Assembly (NCBI GenBank): GCA_021292105.1
Contig: CM037867.1
Coordinates: 17,126,928-17,190,927, forward strand
From: Anadara kagoshimensis
Taxonomy: Eukaryota > Mollusca > Bivalvia > Arcoida > Arcidae
Length of the DNA: 64,000 nucleotides
Direction of reading: 5' to 3'
Part shown: positions 36,545 to 47,570 of the stretch, one piece after another
How the letters are laid out: every line of letters begins with the position of its first letter
Numbering within the stretch: the first letter of the stretch is position 1
The notes under the pieces: generated by a model
The model's database searches: none
Seen by the model: the letters and a program-made list of their open reading frames with translations, nothing else
Told to the model about the DNA's origin: nothing
Made by a program: the position numbers and the translations under genes

Positions 36545-36715
36545 AAAAGAAGGCTTATAGGTGGCTTATAGATGCTTATATTCTGAATGCCAATAAGCCA
36601 TCTATAAGCCGGCCTATAGAAGGCTTACAGGTCATCTATAAACGGCTTATAAATCTCTATAAGCCCTCTATAAACCCGCTATAAGCCACCTATAAGCTGG
36701 CTTATAGACAGTTTA
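36545..36715. repeat. TATAAGCC foldback cluster, right
   Basis: Ten or so copies of TATAAGCC or GGCTTATA. The outer copies AGGCTTATAGGTGGCTTATA (36551) and CTATAAGCCACCTATAAGC (36679) are inverted, so the whole segment can fold. The sequence matches the cluster at 31321-31412. Confidence 0.8.
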
Positions 36716-37312
36716 TCATCTTGTGTGTCATATAATAGATTAAAGTCCACTCCAAAAATTATTAAAATTTTGCTTAACCTCTTGTCTGCGGTTTCACAAC
36801 AAATAAACATCGAATCGATTATTTTAAAAAAGGCCATATGTAGAAAACCCATTTGTTTTCGTTAAAACTAGATATGCATTTTCTTTGGATGTTTAATAAT
36901 AAAGTTTTATCAGAAAGATTGATTGTATTTACTAGTTATATATAAATATAATCAACTATAAATAACCCAAACCTTGTTTGAAGAATAGGAAGGATTAGTC
37001 AATATTGTATATAATCATAATTTTCACATCAGATGAACATCTCGAATTAAAAACGTGAGCAATTTTTATTGAGGATTTGTTCTGTTCAATTTGATTTAAG
37101 CAAGATTTCACATTGACCAATGCGTTTGTAATTGGATTATAACAATACATGTTTGTTGATTTTTTTATATCGTTTATCAATTAAACACTTGAAAACTAAA
37201 TTTAAATTTTGGGCCTGGTTGACTAAGATCTAGAATCACATAAAGACCCATCCTGAAAAGTTTATTGAGTAAACATACTTTGATAACATGAATGCTAACA
37301 TCTTTTCCTTAC

Positions 37313-37587
37313 CAACTAAGCATAAATTTGTGTATCTAATCAGTTGAGACTCAGGCACGACGGTCTTCCCTTTTGTACCTAGGATTGCATGCATTTTAAT
37401 AATATTCTTATGTATTCCGCTAGTCCAGTATATGATGCTTGCTTTTTTATCCACAGCAAACGTCCGCAGATCTGCTGGGCCCGTAATTTGTGGTATTATA
37501 ACTTCCTCATGTTTGTTTTCAACGTTAATTCTATAAATTCCAGTGTCTTTGATGTCTAATTTATTTGCTCGATGGTAGTAAATGAAT
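37313..37587 (-). CDS. YWTD propeller exon, two blades
   Basis: Acceptor TTCTTTATTTTAG, donor GTAAGG. The peptide starts FIYYHRANKLDIKDTGIYRI and includes GPADLRTFAVDKKASIIYWT, a clear LDL-receptor class B (YWTD) blade. It enters with one nucleotide completing GG+A = Gly from the exon at 44124 and leaves with one nucleotide. A 25-bp inverted repeat unit sits only 8 bp upstream of the acceptor side (37595-37619). Confidence 0.85.
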
Positions 37588-37904
37588 CTAAAATAAAGAA
37601 TGGAACAATCTAGAGGATTAGTTCCGAATTCATTCGGAACATCCTCTGGATTGAAATGATAAAGGCGACAACTTTCTCCTTTTTAGCAGCATATTTGGCA
37701 TCTTTGAGGAAGTTAACTTTTGACTATAGATTTTGCCAAAATTTCAGACTTTATGGAGTCTAATGCGATCTAGCTATCTAACTATGTTTATTTTTGTGAA
37801 AAATATGGATCATACTTAATTTTGGGGTAAAACATGCAAAAAATGGACTTTTCATACAAACTTTCTGTTTAACCGACTCCTGTTCAATAACCGTTCGTTG
37901 TACG

Positions 37905-38450
37905 AAAAGTCGTCAATGCGCCGAAAATAGATTAAGATCTCGCGGAAAAAAAGGTATTTTTATATTTTTTTCTATCTTATTCACAAAATCCACAATATGT
38001 GTTCAAAGTTGACCCTATCGCTCAAAATAAAAAAATCCGCGTCTAAGCACGTGCAGTCTGGCGGAAATTTCCACAAAAACAATTCTGCATTCGGCCTCTT
38101 GAAACAGCTTGTCTGAAAACTCCACTTCAGGTATCAACTTGAAAGTCGGTAAATATATTTTAAAGTATTAAGAAAATAACGGTATTTTTATATTTTTTCT
38201 ATATTATGTACAAAATTTGTAGTAAATGTTTAAACTCAACCCTATCTTTCCAATACGCAAAAAGCCCGCCAAATTGGCATGCAGCAATCGTACGATTTCA
38301 TTGACAAGGTCAAAGTTCAATGAATTACCTATCCAATCAGCGTTCGGCAACTCGAACCCTACCCAACTGCCCAAGAAGCCATTTTGAACTTGAACTGCAG
38401 ACAAAACTTGAAAGTTTACTTTAGGCTATATCTGATACACTGACAGATAG
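37905..38450. repeat. Two diverged tandem copies, about 230 bp
   Basis: GGTATTTTTATATTTTTTTC followed by TTGACCCTATC and a purine-rich AAAAAAxxCCGC stretch (from about 37951) recurs from about 38182 with CAACCCTATC and GCAAAAAGCCCGCC. Identity is moderate. Confidence 0.6.
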
Positions 38451-38899
38451 ACTGTAAGGATACGCTTGTAATGACGATGATGTTAGTTCTCCGAAAAACG
38501 GAGGGAAGTATAACAGAAACAAACATCACCTTAAACGTCCATTGTGATGCGTGGAATTTACCAGAAGTGGAGAGAGGATTTTTTAGCAATATAATGTCAG
38601 GTTAGTAACTTAGTATTGTTAGACCATTGGTTTTGTTTATGTGACACGTTCATGAAACCAGACAAGTGGTTTATCCAAGTAATTTGCTTTTTAGATCGCG
38701 AGATCGGCATCAAACAGAAGCTACTCTTCGGACAATGTGCCATTTCTACAGTACGGGCTTGTCGAAAGTTTAAAAGCCGTTCATCTCTCAGCAACTGGAG
38801 TTGTCGATAGCTCGGCAACTAATTCGGGGGCCTCGGCACTTCGTGCTGTCTACAGCTTGCTGTCAATCCTGTACTCTAATTAGCTGGAGAAACAAAGTG

Positions 38900-40350
38900 G
38901 TGCACCTGCTTAGGGGGGGTTAGCTGAACTTGTGGTAAATAATTTATGCACTGTCAACGCGAAGTATACATGTAGGCACGTTTTCTAGGGGGTATGGGGC
39001 ATGCTCCCCATAAATTTTGAAAAATATGTAACAAAAATGATACATTTTCCATGAATTTCGACCTTTATCTACAAGAAAATTTTAGATAAAAATCAGATAG
39101 AGATATTTAGTATTATTTTTGCAAATGCAAAGCATTTGTCTCCATCGATACTTGGTATCTAATTTTTATGGTATTTTGACATATTTTATTCAAATATCAG
39201 TGTTGTTAGTTGCAGGGAAATTGTTGGTCTGGTAAATATGGACAAGTAAATATGATGAAATCTGGGTTTCATTGAATTTTGAGATTTTCTTTGAAAATCT
39301 TGAAGTGACCAGTGTAGTCGTTTAAATGAATTGTGATTTAGGTGTACATGTGCTACTAGCCATCTGTTCTTGCAATGCTAGCTTGTCAAGGCACTGTGCA
39401 ATATTTGTGTGTTTACCCAACTCAGTTTACAACCCATCATGACTCTTTTTCTCTATCTAAGGCTAAGCAGTAAAGTTAGTACCTTTTTAATGACCGAACT
39501 GTAAAATGCACAAATTTTGCCACAAGAACAAGTTTGTCTAGCATGACTCGTACTTGGACTAATTTGCAGTAAGTTCTGATTAAAACCCTAAAACAAATTC
39601 AAACGACAGCGGTTTTTGTATAACTAAATTGTACATTGATTCTTATGCATTGGGTTACTTTTGTTTTGCTGTCAAGTTTTAAAATATACCAGTAACTGTC
39701 ATAGAATTAAAACCATTTTGAATATGATATTTGACAAAATTAACTTACGCAATGTCCAATATTGCACATGCCCAGCTACGCCTTTTTACTAGATTCCTTC
39801 CTTATTTTAGATGACTTCTGATATATGATTACAAAAGTGTGCATGTGTCGTGTTGTTATGTTAATTATTATTTTTGAAATCTAAGTTATATTTCAGAATG
39901 TGAATTGCATATTACTGATAAGCTAATATAGATTGTGATTTGCTTACCACACCACTGTCACCATTTGGTATTTATGATTGGTACCCATCCCAAGTCAGAA
40001 GTATTATAATCAGTTACCCAACATGTGTTTCCCCCTATTTTTCAGTCTTACTTTCAGTGTATTCTTGATGGACCTTGCTATTTCTAAGAACATTTTATCA
40101 GCTACTGAGCTATGTCCATCTCACACTCAGAAGTGAGATTCTAACCTAGATATTGAGAGACACTGATCTGTAACAGTAAGCTTGTGTTTTTATCTATTAG
40201 ATAACTTCATCACCAAGACCTTGGCTTCACAGTATAAAAATTGCATTGTTAGCTCAATAGGTTTTTTTTCAGGTACTCTGATTTCCTCAACCCTCTCAGA
40301 ATTGAAACCTTCAGAATTTACCTCTTTGTTATAACGTATTACACGGCGTA
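38900..40350. other. Intron sequence, no gene seen
   Basis: No domains found. It is slightly less AT-rich than its surroundings. GGGGGTATGGGGCATGCTCC at 38989-39010 looks like a repeat edge but I could not place it. Confidence 0.4.
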
Positions 40351-40361
40351 CACTCAAACCA

Positions 40362-40650
40362 ATGCAGTAGCTCAACCATTAGATTGCTTGATCCATATGT
40401 GGGAGTTGTGGGTTCGAATCCCAGCCACTTAAAAATAAGTACTGACTGTTATTTTCCAAAAATTGAGCATTTAGAAACAAAGAGACCTTAAAAACTTATG
40501 TCCTGTGCCACGATTGGTGTAGTACATAAAAAACCTTGCCGCACCTTGCCCTGAGAACATCAAAATGTCTGCCACTTCAACAATAGCTGGTGATGTCTCA
40601 ATATAAAAGAAATATTCTTGACTGCATGTAAAAAACAATTCAACCAATCA
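40362..40650 (+). repeat. tRNA-derived SINE copy, plus strand
   Basis: Head GCAGTAGCTCAACCATTAG with B box GGGTTCGAATCCC, body CCTTGCCGCACCTTGCC, tail AGCTGGTGATGTCTCAATAT. It is the one copy in plus orientation; the others are minus. Partial tails also occur near 41500 and 41835. Confidence 0.78.
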
Positions 40651-41234
40651 TTCAATTGATCCACTTATTTCAGAATATACAATTATTTTAAATGTGTTTT
40701 GCATGTCTTTCATTATTTATCCTATTTGATCATGTTGATCACTGGTGAGTTTTTAAATTTTTATGTACTTATTTATATAATTTAATCAGATTTTTTATTT
40801 CTAGAAATCTACTTCTATCCTGGAATAGAATGCGTTGCTTTGTGGTCCGTTTTAATTTTCTGTGCAGCTTTGAAGAGTCATTGACTAAATCCACCTATCA
40901 ATACAGCTGGATTGGATATCAGCAATTTGACAGCCTGAAACAGGATCTTGAAGAATCTTGACTGTGAAGTAATTAAATGTAAACACCATTACTCCACCCC
41001 ATCAAGATAAGTGATAGAATCTTAACAGGTATGAAGCATCAATACTCAACTTCACCATCTCTTGGTATAGTGAAAAAATCTTGTCTGGGAAGTAAAACAC
41101 CATTTCTAGATTTTCATCATCTCAGAACTGACCGTCCATAGAAGTGAAAGAATCTTGACTTGGGTGTAGTAGTTTTAATCCATTCCACCATTCCCGAACT
41201 TATCGTCTAGATACATGCCAGTATAATATAACTT

Positions 41235-41485
41235 GTTTTTATACTCCCCACTTAAAAAGTGGGGGTGTATACCGGTAGTGATAGGGGTGTCCGTTCGTCC
41301 TTCCGTTACACATTAGGGTACCTATCTCTTATCCGCAACTCCTCCTAAACCCTTCAATGGATTTTCATGAAACTTCACACAATCTTTGTGATATAATGTA
41401 GATGCGCACTTCCTATTTAAAAATTTGATCCGATGGATTTTTGGGAGCAGGGGGTATTTTTGTGAGCTTGTGGCTCACAATTTTT
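41235..41485. repeat. Dispersed repeat with CCCACTTAAAAAGTGGG
   Basis: Begins with a palindrome (CCCCACTTAAAAAGTGGGGG) and continues GTGTATACCGGTAGTG and GGATTTTCATGAAACTTCAC, a low-complexity body seen widely as interspersed repeats in bivalve DNA (from memory, not searched here). Confidence 0.5.
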
Positions 41486-41959
41486 CTAGTTCTTTACTAA
41501 AGTCAAGAGTATTTTCACCTATATCAAGACAGTTATATCATGAATGATGGAGGAAACTGGAGTGCCAAGAGAAAACCACAGACCTTTGGAAAGCAAACAA
41601 ACAAATTTTCTCACACTAAGATGTGTTAAACCAACATGCCTTACTGGCGCAATGGTTGCTTAGTGGTAATACCTTTATGAACAGAAAAAAGACTCGGAGA
41701 CAAACACACATGGAAAACCTATACCTTGAATCTGGGCCCTTCCCATACTAACAGAATGCTTTGCCATTGAGCTACCTGGTCACCTGTCGAGCAAATTCCC
41801 CCACACCTTAATCGATCGATTGAATGAGTTTTTCTAGTCTAGAATATTTCACTTATATCAAGACGTCACCAGGTCTGTTTTAAACATTTTCAGTTTTGAC
41901 AGGCAAGTACTGTAGAAACGAGTACCAACCTAACCTAGACACCCCATGTAGACAATGTG

Positions 41960-42360
41960 TCATTTTGATATGTAATTGAAGGTCATGAGTTCAAAGGTCA
42001 AGGTCATAGAGAAATGGTTAACTATCTGGAAAACTATCAATTTTTTATACATACATGTGTATATAGGCATGTATATTGGATTGTCATAGGTATTTGTACA
42101 ACGTTCATTTAGAGATGTAAATGAAGGTCATGAGATCATAGGTCAAGGTCATGGATACAAAAATATATAAATTGTTTATTATCTGGAAATTTAAAGTTTT
42201 TATATAGGCATGTATATTGGAATATTGTAGGTATTGATACAACGGTCATTTTGCTGTAAGGGTGAAGGTCATTGATTGAAAGGTCAAGGTCACAGATGCG
42301 AAAGTATACTGAAATGGTTAATTGTCTGGAAAACTATAAACTTTTTGTACAGGCATGTGT
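41960..42360. repeat. Three tandem copies, about 143 bp, with AGGTCAAGGTCA
   Basis: AGGTCAAGGTCA occurs at 41995, 42140 and 42281. The units share GGTCATGAG or GGTCATTGA, TATCTGGAAA and AGGCATGTATATTGGA. Spacing is 145 then 141 bp. Confidence 0.85.
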
Positions 42361-42719
42361 ATTGAAACACAATGGGAATCCTCTAGATTGTTCCATTCTT
42401 TCCCGCGAAACCCCTCCAGGTGTCGCCATACTAGTAAACGTGGTCAAAAGTTTACATTTTATATAACTATATTACGAAAGGCTACTTTTATGACAGACTT
42501 CATTTTTCTATTGCCTCTCCGGCTTATGGTGTATTGTGTGTCCCATTTTATACGCTACGAGGGGAAGTCATATAACAGTGTATTCAGCCAAGCGTAACAA
42601 ACATTTTCTTTTCTTATTTAGACAACACAACATTCCGCTATTTTAAACGTATTAGGTTTATTTGTCACAACATATTTGTGTAATTCTCAAAAGCATTCAA
42701 AGTTGGTGACCATCAAGCA

Positions 42720-42960
42720 ATGATGGAAAATCAAAATGTTGAGTTTAGGGCAGTAATAAAGTTCCTCACAGTAGAGGGATCAAATGCCAAAGAAATTCGC
42801 CGGCAAATGGCCGAGGTGTACGGTGACAGTGGTCCTGCCTATTCCACTGTGGCAAAATGGTCAGCTGAATTTAAACGTTGGCGCAGCTCACTGAAGGATG
42901 ATCCAAGGTTAGATCGCCCAGCTGATGCTATCACAAAGAAAATTACATTGGTGAGTTGTC
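42720..42960 (+). pseudogene. Mariner-type transposase N-terminal HTH remnant
   Basis: MMENQNVEFRAVIKFLTVEG continues SNAKEIRRQMAEVYGDSGPA and YSTVAKWSAEFKRWRSSLKD. This is the helix-turn-helix DNA-binding region of mariner/SETMAR-type transposases (also found alone in GVQW-like proteins). It runs about 80 residues to DRPADAITKK and is then followed by a good splice donor, TTG|GTGAGT at 42951; the catalytic DDD domain is missing. It is either a 5' fragment of a dead element or a captured exon. Plus strand, in an intron of the receptor gene. Confidence 0.8.
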
Positions 42961-43159
42961 ATATTAAAGTGAATTTTCACGCAATGCGTTGCCATATTGA
43001 AACAAGAACGAAACGGGATCTTTCGATTTCATTTTTTCTTTTCGGAGAACCAGTGCTAAGAATGCCTATAATGTCTATAGCTAAAACTTTTGAATTGTTT
43101 CGTGATTTTCTAAGAAAATATAGAAAAAGTAGATTAGACTTTCTAAAGGTTTGAAAATT

Positions 43160-44120
43160 TAAAAATTTTCATTTGGCATATGCTGAAATTAGAAAAACCT
43201 CTATCAAAGAACTTTGTCTTCACGGTCATGCCGTTAAGCAAATTAGAATCTATTTTGAGTATCAATTTAGGAAAGGAAATTTCGCCCATGGGGTTGAATA
43301 TTTCAGTCAGCGACAAGGCAAGTTGATTCTTCTTCTACTTTAATGACATTTAAGCATCAAATGAATACCATCGACATTGACGTCATCTTTGGTTATGTGA
43401 CTTTCTTATTTGACTTTTTACATCAAAATAAATATGATCGTCTGAAAGAATGTACATGATTTTGGTTTATACAACATGTATAAACTTATTTATGGTAATT
43501 TATTCTAATCTCCGAGAATAAACATTTTAAACACAATGAAACTGTCTAAATCTTTGAGAATCGGGCGTCGCAAAACGACGACGTCATATTCTTACAGTAT
43601 GATGTCATTCAATTGTTCTTTGAATGTGACGTCACGGAAAATCCGCACGTCTAGGCGAAGATAAACGCACCTGAAGATAGAAATTTCCACAATCGTTTCT
43701 TTATATACAATATATTATCATAAACATAGAAAGATGAATACACATCATGTACATAGTGTGTATGTAAAGTCCTTTGTTTCGGATTCCGTCTGATCTTTAG
43801 TAGCCTACTAATTAAAAAATTGACATGACCTGATACGAAGGGTTGTTTATACACATTATGAATATTATATTATTATATGCATTTGTCATTTTTACTATAA
43901 TTTTAATTTTGTTTTTGTTTTATCTGTTGTTGCAAATTTATTATATTTTTGTAAAATGAAATCAGGCAAAGTAATAAAATTCAATACTAGCCAAGTAAGT
44001 TCAACACTTGAACTTAAAAGAAAAAAGCGAGACCATGTTCTCTAGAAGAATATGCCAATTTCATTTAACAAGCTAAAACCATGTACGTTTGAAATAAAAA
44101 TCCTAACTGTATCACTTACG
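43160..44120. other. Intron sequence, no gene seen
   Basis: AT-rich, with several TGACGTCA/ACGTCAT motifs (43379, 43577, 43627) but no domains. Confidence 0.4.
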
Positions 44121-44123
44121 TAC

Positions 44124-44322
44124 CCGTTAAATGTATCTAGAATAATGAAGCTTGGGTAATATTTATATGGTAACCTATATTCTTCTGTGTGGTTTTTCCC
44201 GTCTAAACCAATAGATTCGATTGTGGAATTGCGAGAGACAGAAAATAAAATACGTCTTTGGAAAACATCAAGAGTTATTGACCATATCTCTATCGAAGTG
44301 CCTGGGTAAAACTCTTCTACCC
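44124..44322 (-). CDS. YWTD propeller exon
   Basis: Acceptor ATGATTTTCAG. The peptide starts VEEFYPGTSIEIWSITLDVF and continues QRRILFSVSRNSTIESIGLD, a class B blade with ILFSVS in place of IYWTD. It ends LDTFN plus GG, and the donor is GTACGT; using it gives G-FIYY at the next exon, as expected for a blade. The overlapping GTAAGT four bases later would break the frame. Confidence 0.8.
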
Positions 44323-44811
44323 CTGAAAATCATAATGTATGTTTCAATTATAATGTTCATCATTAAATAAAAAGTTCATTAAAAGCTCCATATATGTGTG
44401 TTTCTTTTACTAAGAAGCATATGCTTCTACCGTTTCCTAAGGTTAAATACCTTGCTTGATCTTACCCCAATATAACGCTTCCAACAAGTTTGATGATAAC
44501 ACACGCACAAGATTATTGCATAATGCGTAGCGAGGAGAATGGAATTATAACATTGAGTTTTGAAATTATAAACTGTCTCGTGATGCCAAAAAGATAATTA
44601 CATACTAATGTCAATATAATAGCCGTATAACTCAATCGTATGTTGGGTTTCCCATTTTGCAGACATTCACTTTCTATCAAAATTATGCTTCAGTTGCGTT
44701 TTGCAAAATGAAAAAAGTAATGTAGATATTAAAAATAATTTTGAAACAATGGATAACCCAGTCTGTATAATTTTGATGTCTTGTAAGGAATATATATATA
44801 TAACTACTTGC

Positions 44812-45012
44812 CTGTACCATTAAGATAAGCGCGTCTTATTCCGAAACCCTGTACCCAGTAAATTTGTAATTCTTTTGGATCAAATTCAATGCCACCATTA
44901 CCATATGTGCTGAAACTTTCAACAGGAATTCTGCGCGTATTTTCAAATTTTCCTTGTAGCAAATATAGTTCTAAAAATATCTGATCACTGAGTAAAAGAA
45001 ATGTCTGAACAT
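44812..45012 (-). CDS. YWTD propeller first exon; GC-AG donor
   Basis: Acceptor TATTATCACAG. The peptide starts DVQTFLLLSDQIFLELYLLQ and ends GGIEFDPKELQIYWVQGFGI, then RRAYLNGT. IYWVQG-x-x-IRRAYLNG is a clear YWTD blade. The best donor is CAG|GCAAGT, a GC donor with otherwise perfect consensus; a GT donor six bases upstream (ATG|GTACAG) keeps frame too and would drop two residues. Confidence 0.82.
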
Positions 45013-45327
45013 CTGTGATAATAAAAAAAAACATACATTTAACTATTTTAGTCACCGTTAATATGCACGAAATAATTAATTCAATAATCAACAAAAGTTC
45101 AACTTCTGGTTTTTATTTTCGAAATAAGAATTAAAATATGTTTGTTTTCAACGCTTTCTATGGCTTATGATCTACTCGAGCATAAATATTCCTGTCCATG
45201 GTAAAATTACAACATAAAAAACAAATCAAAATTGAAATTGGAAACTAGTTAGGTTAAGATATCATTTTAACTTCTGCCAGTAAATTGAGGCCATTCGCCA
45301 AGATTAATAAGCACTGCTCTTACTTAC

Positions 45328-45465
45328 CATCTGCATTTATACATGTGTGTTCATCAACTGACATTTGAAAGCCCTTATAACACGAACAATACACGTACGG
45401 ATAGTCATTCGTATCACTGCATTTTTGTGAACACTTTCCGTTTTCTTTGGAACATATGCTAATAT
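45328..45465 (-). CDS. EGF-like domain exon 2
   Basis: Acceptor TTCATTTAAG, donor GTAAGT. The peptide ISICSKENGKCSQKCSDTND continues YPYVYCSCYKGFQMSVDEHT and CINAD. It has six cysteines with EGF spacing and the C-x-C-x-x-G-F/Y signature. Phase 1-1 exon, as usual for shuffled EGF modules. The long open frame in another phase is a shadow. Confidence 0.85.
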
Positions 45466-45744
45466 CTTAAATGAAATGTAGAACAAATGTTTAATCAAAC
45501 AAAAGTAATACCAGTTCATATCAAAATTGGAATACAAAACTAGAAAATTAAGGTTAAACACATAAGCTTTCATCAGGGATATGAGGCAAAGATAAGCAAG
45601 CTATATATGCGATGTTTGGAATCAAATTAGAAATAAAATTAACTAAAATTAATTAAAATTTACGTCAAATATTTCGAGGATAAATGTGCATACAACGACA
45701 TTATACTTATCAACAATATTTCGACTACGGACAGAAACATTCGG

Positions 45745-46030
45745 TTGAGGTGTATGTGGGGTTCTCCGATATGACTATTTGTTTGTAACTAAATTGCAAT
45801 CTCAAAGCAAAATTAAAACTTTGAAACCGACAAATTAGTTAAGCACATCATGTTTAGTTACCTACATCTGTCTGTGTAATGGAAATCAAAAGTGATCGGA
45901 ATATGGACAGATGGGTCAACAAATATAACAAAGACACAGAAACACCATACTTAACAATACTGAGATTCAGTCATGAAATTTTTTGAGAATTCTGATAGGC
46001 CTTTAACTGCAATATCTATGTGTCAACAAC
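45745..46030 (-). mobile_element. Truncated retroelement copy, minus strand
   Basis: Complement of the family's ATATTGCAAG, CTTATCAAGG and GTCGGTTTCAAAG blocks, in order. One of two sense-oriented copies in the gene. Confidence 0.6.
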
Positions 46031-46089
46031 AAAGTTTGGTTTATTTAATAAAATTTTCTTAGCGAACCAATCTCTTCTAAATCAAATAC

Positions 46090-46390
46090 ATATCAACAAG
46101 CTGTCAAATCGCTCAAAATCTTTATGGCCGTCATTACAACTATTATAGTGTTGATACGTATGGTATCTCTGTACCCAAAATCACCATGGATATATTTGAC
46201 GTTTCATAGTTGCATGGTCCTTTAATTGTTCAAATTTGATTACACACATGACGGGTGTAGTTGGTAACCAAGAGGTGCCAACCACCTGTAGCACCCGGGC
46301 TCACGTCAGTGGTGCTAGTTCAAGTGTTTAACCTAATTTGTCAGCTCTAATTTTTTAGTTTTTTTACTGTTTTTGATATATGTTTGTGTT
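46090..46390 (+). mobile_element. Truncated retroelement copy, plus strand
   Basis: Contains TTTATGGCCGTCATTACAAC, ATGGATATATTTGACGTTTC and CCTAATTTGTCAGCTC of the family 3' end. It abuts the minus-strand copy at 45745-46030, tail away. Confidence 0.7.
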
Positions 46391-46773
46391 TTTGAAAATT
46401 CAATATTTTTTATATTAGTGTCACATTACCATAGAAATCAATTTCATAGCCACACAAATAGAAATTATATAACAAATTAGTCCATTAACATCATTACATG
46501 TTTTATTATCAGAAATCAAACGTTTAATACGTGTTTATCGTGTAATTCCCATGGTGTTAGTTTATTTTGTATAATACATCAAGATATATTTGTATTAATG
46601 TTTATGGTTACACTGCTAAAAACAAATGTACCTGTTCGTGTTCAAATCTGAATCTAAAACTCAAGGTGACGTTGAAAACTGACAAATAAGTTAACACGTT
46701 AACCTTGGAAATAAGACTAGGCTCTACAGAGGTTTTATTACTGATTTTAGTAGAAATGATATATAAAACTTAC

Positions 46774-46908
46774 CACATGAATTATTTTTAGCAGTTAAGA
46801 ACACACCATCTAAAGGGCAAACACAACTAAATTCCTCACTTTCTCTTAATGAAATTGGTCGCAGTGTAAGTTGCTGACAATTAGGTTTTGAAAAACTATA
46901 CACTGAAA
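46774..46908 (-). CDS. EGF-like domain exon 1
   Basis: Acceptor TTATTTTTTCAG, donor GTAAGT. The peptide SVYSFSKPNCQQLTLRPISL continues RESEEFSCVCPLDGVFLTAK and NNSC. It is the kind of short EGF that closes a YWTD propeller in LDL-receptor-type proteins (a PNC start and C-x-C-P-x-G). Phase 1-1. It therefore expects an upstream propeller exon; none with matching phase was found between 47571 and 46908. Confidence 0.8.
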
Positions 46909-47149
46909 CTGAAAAAATAACTGTTTATAATCAAGAAATAGTTTTCAATATATGCCCATAGTTATGATGTCAATAGAGACCTATACCGTTCAAAGCTTTC
47001 TCAAAATAAATTCGAACATTCTGCAAGTATGTATTTAAAACATCATAACATAATACCTGTCAATTAATTCAATAATCTTATGAGATGAAGCTATTAAGTG
47101 TTTAATATATTGACATGATACTCAATACAGTAATATATATACACATATA

Positions 47150-47390
47150 TTATATGTTCCCACTACGGGGACTTTGTACAACGAAGCAGGCTGCTTGCAA
47201 ATAAATTGTTCACTCAGGATTACTACAAGCCTAGGCTTTTAGATGCCCTCAAAAAGTTATGGCCGTCCTCACAGTATTGTTGATAAGTTTGATGTATCCG
47301 TGTCAAGGATTGAACTGGACGTCTCATAACTCCATATTCATTGTCTTCCAAGGTTTTTACTTTGCTTCTGTATTGTATTTGCATTAGACC
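47150..47390 (+). mobile_element. Truncated retroelement copy
   Basis: Starts near CCCACTACGGGGACTTTGTA, with coding remnant Y-G-D-F-V-Q-R-S, then CCTAGGCTTTTAGATGCCC and the GTTTTTACTTTGCTTCTG tail. The middle of the tail is deleted. Confidence 0.75.
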
Positions 47391-47570
47391 TCGTATTGGT
47401 GAAGTGATTAAGACAGTGGACTATTAGTTAAAAGTTATGAACGTGATCTACACGTTTAAAAATGAATCTAAAGTTCAGAGCACTTAATTTACCATGAGAT
47501 AATTAAAAATCGGTTATATGTCCTTAGGTAGAAAATAATAGTATTTTTGCTATGGCCAGACAAAAAACAT

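Larger units (their letters stand above)
37595..42401. repeat. Paired 25-bp inverted repeats 4.8 kb apart
   Basis: AAAGAATGGAACAATCTAGA plus GGATT at 37595-37619 is exactly complementary to 42377-42401. Next to the left copy lies an imperfect palindrome (37607-37651). No target-site duplication is seen, so these may be ends of one element or two copies of a short element in opposite orientation. No transposase was recognised in between. Confidence 0.55.
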
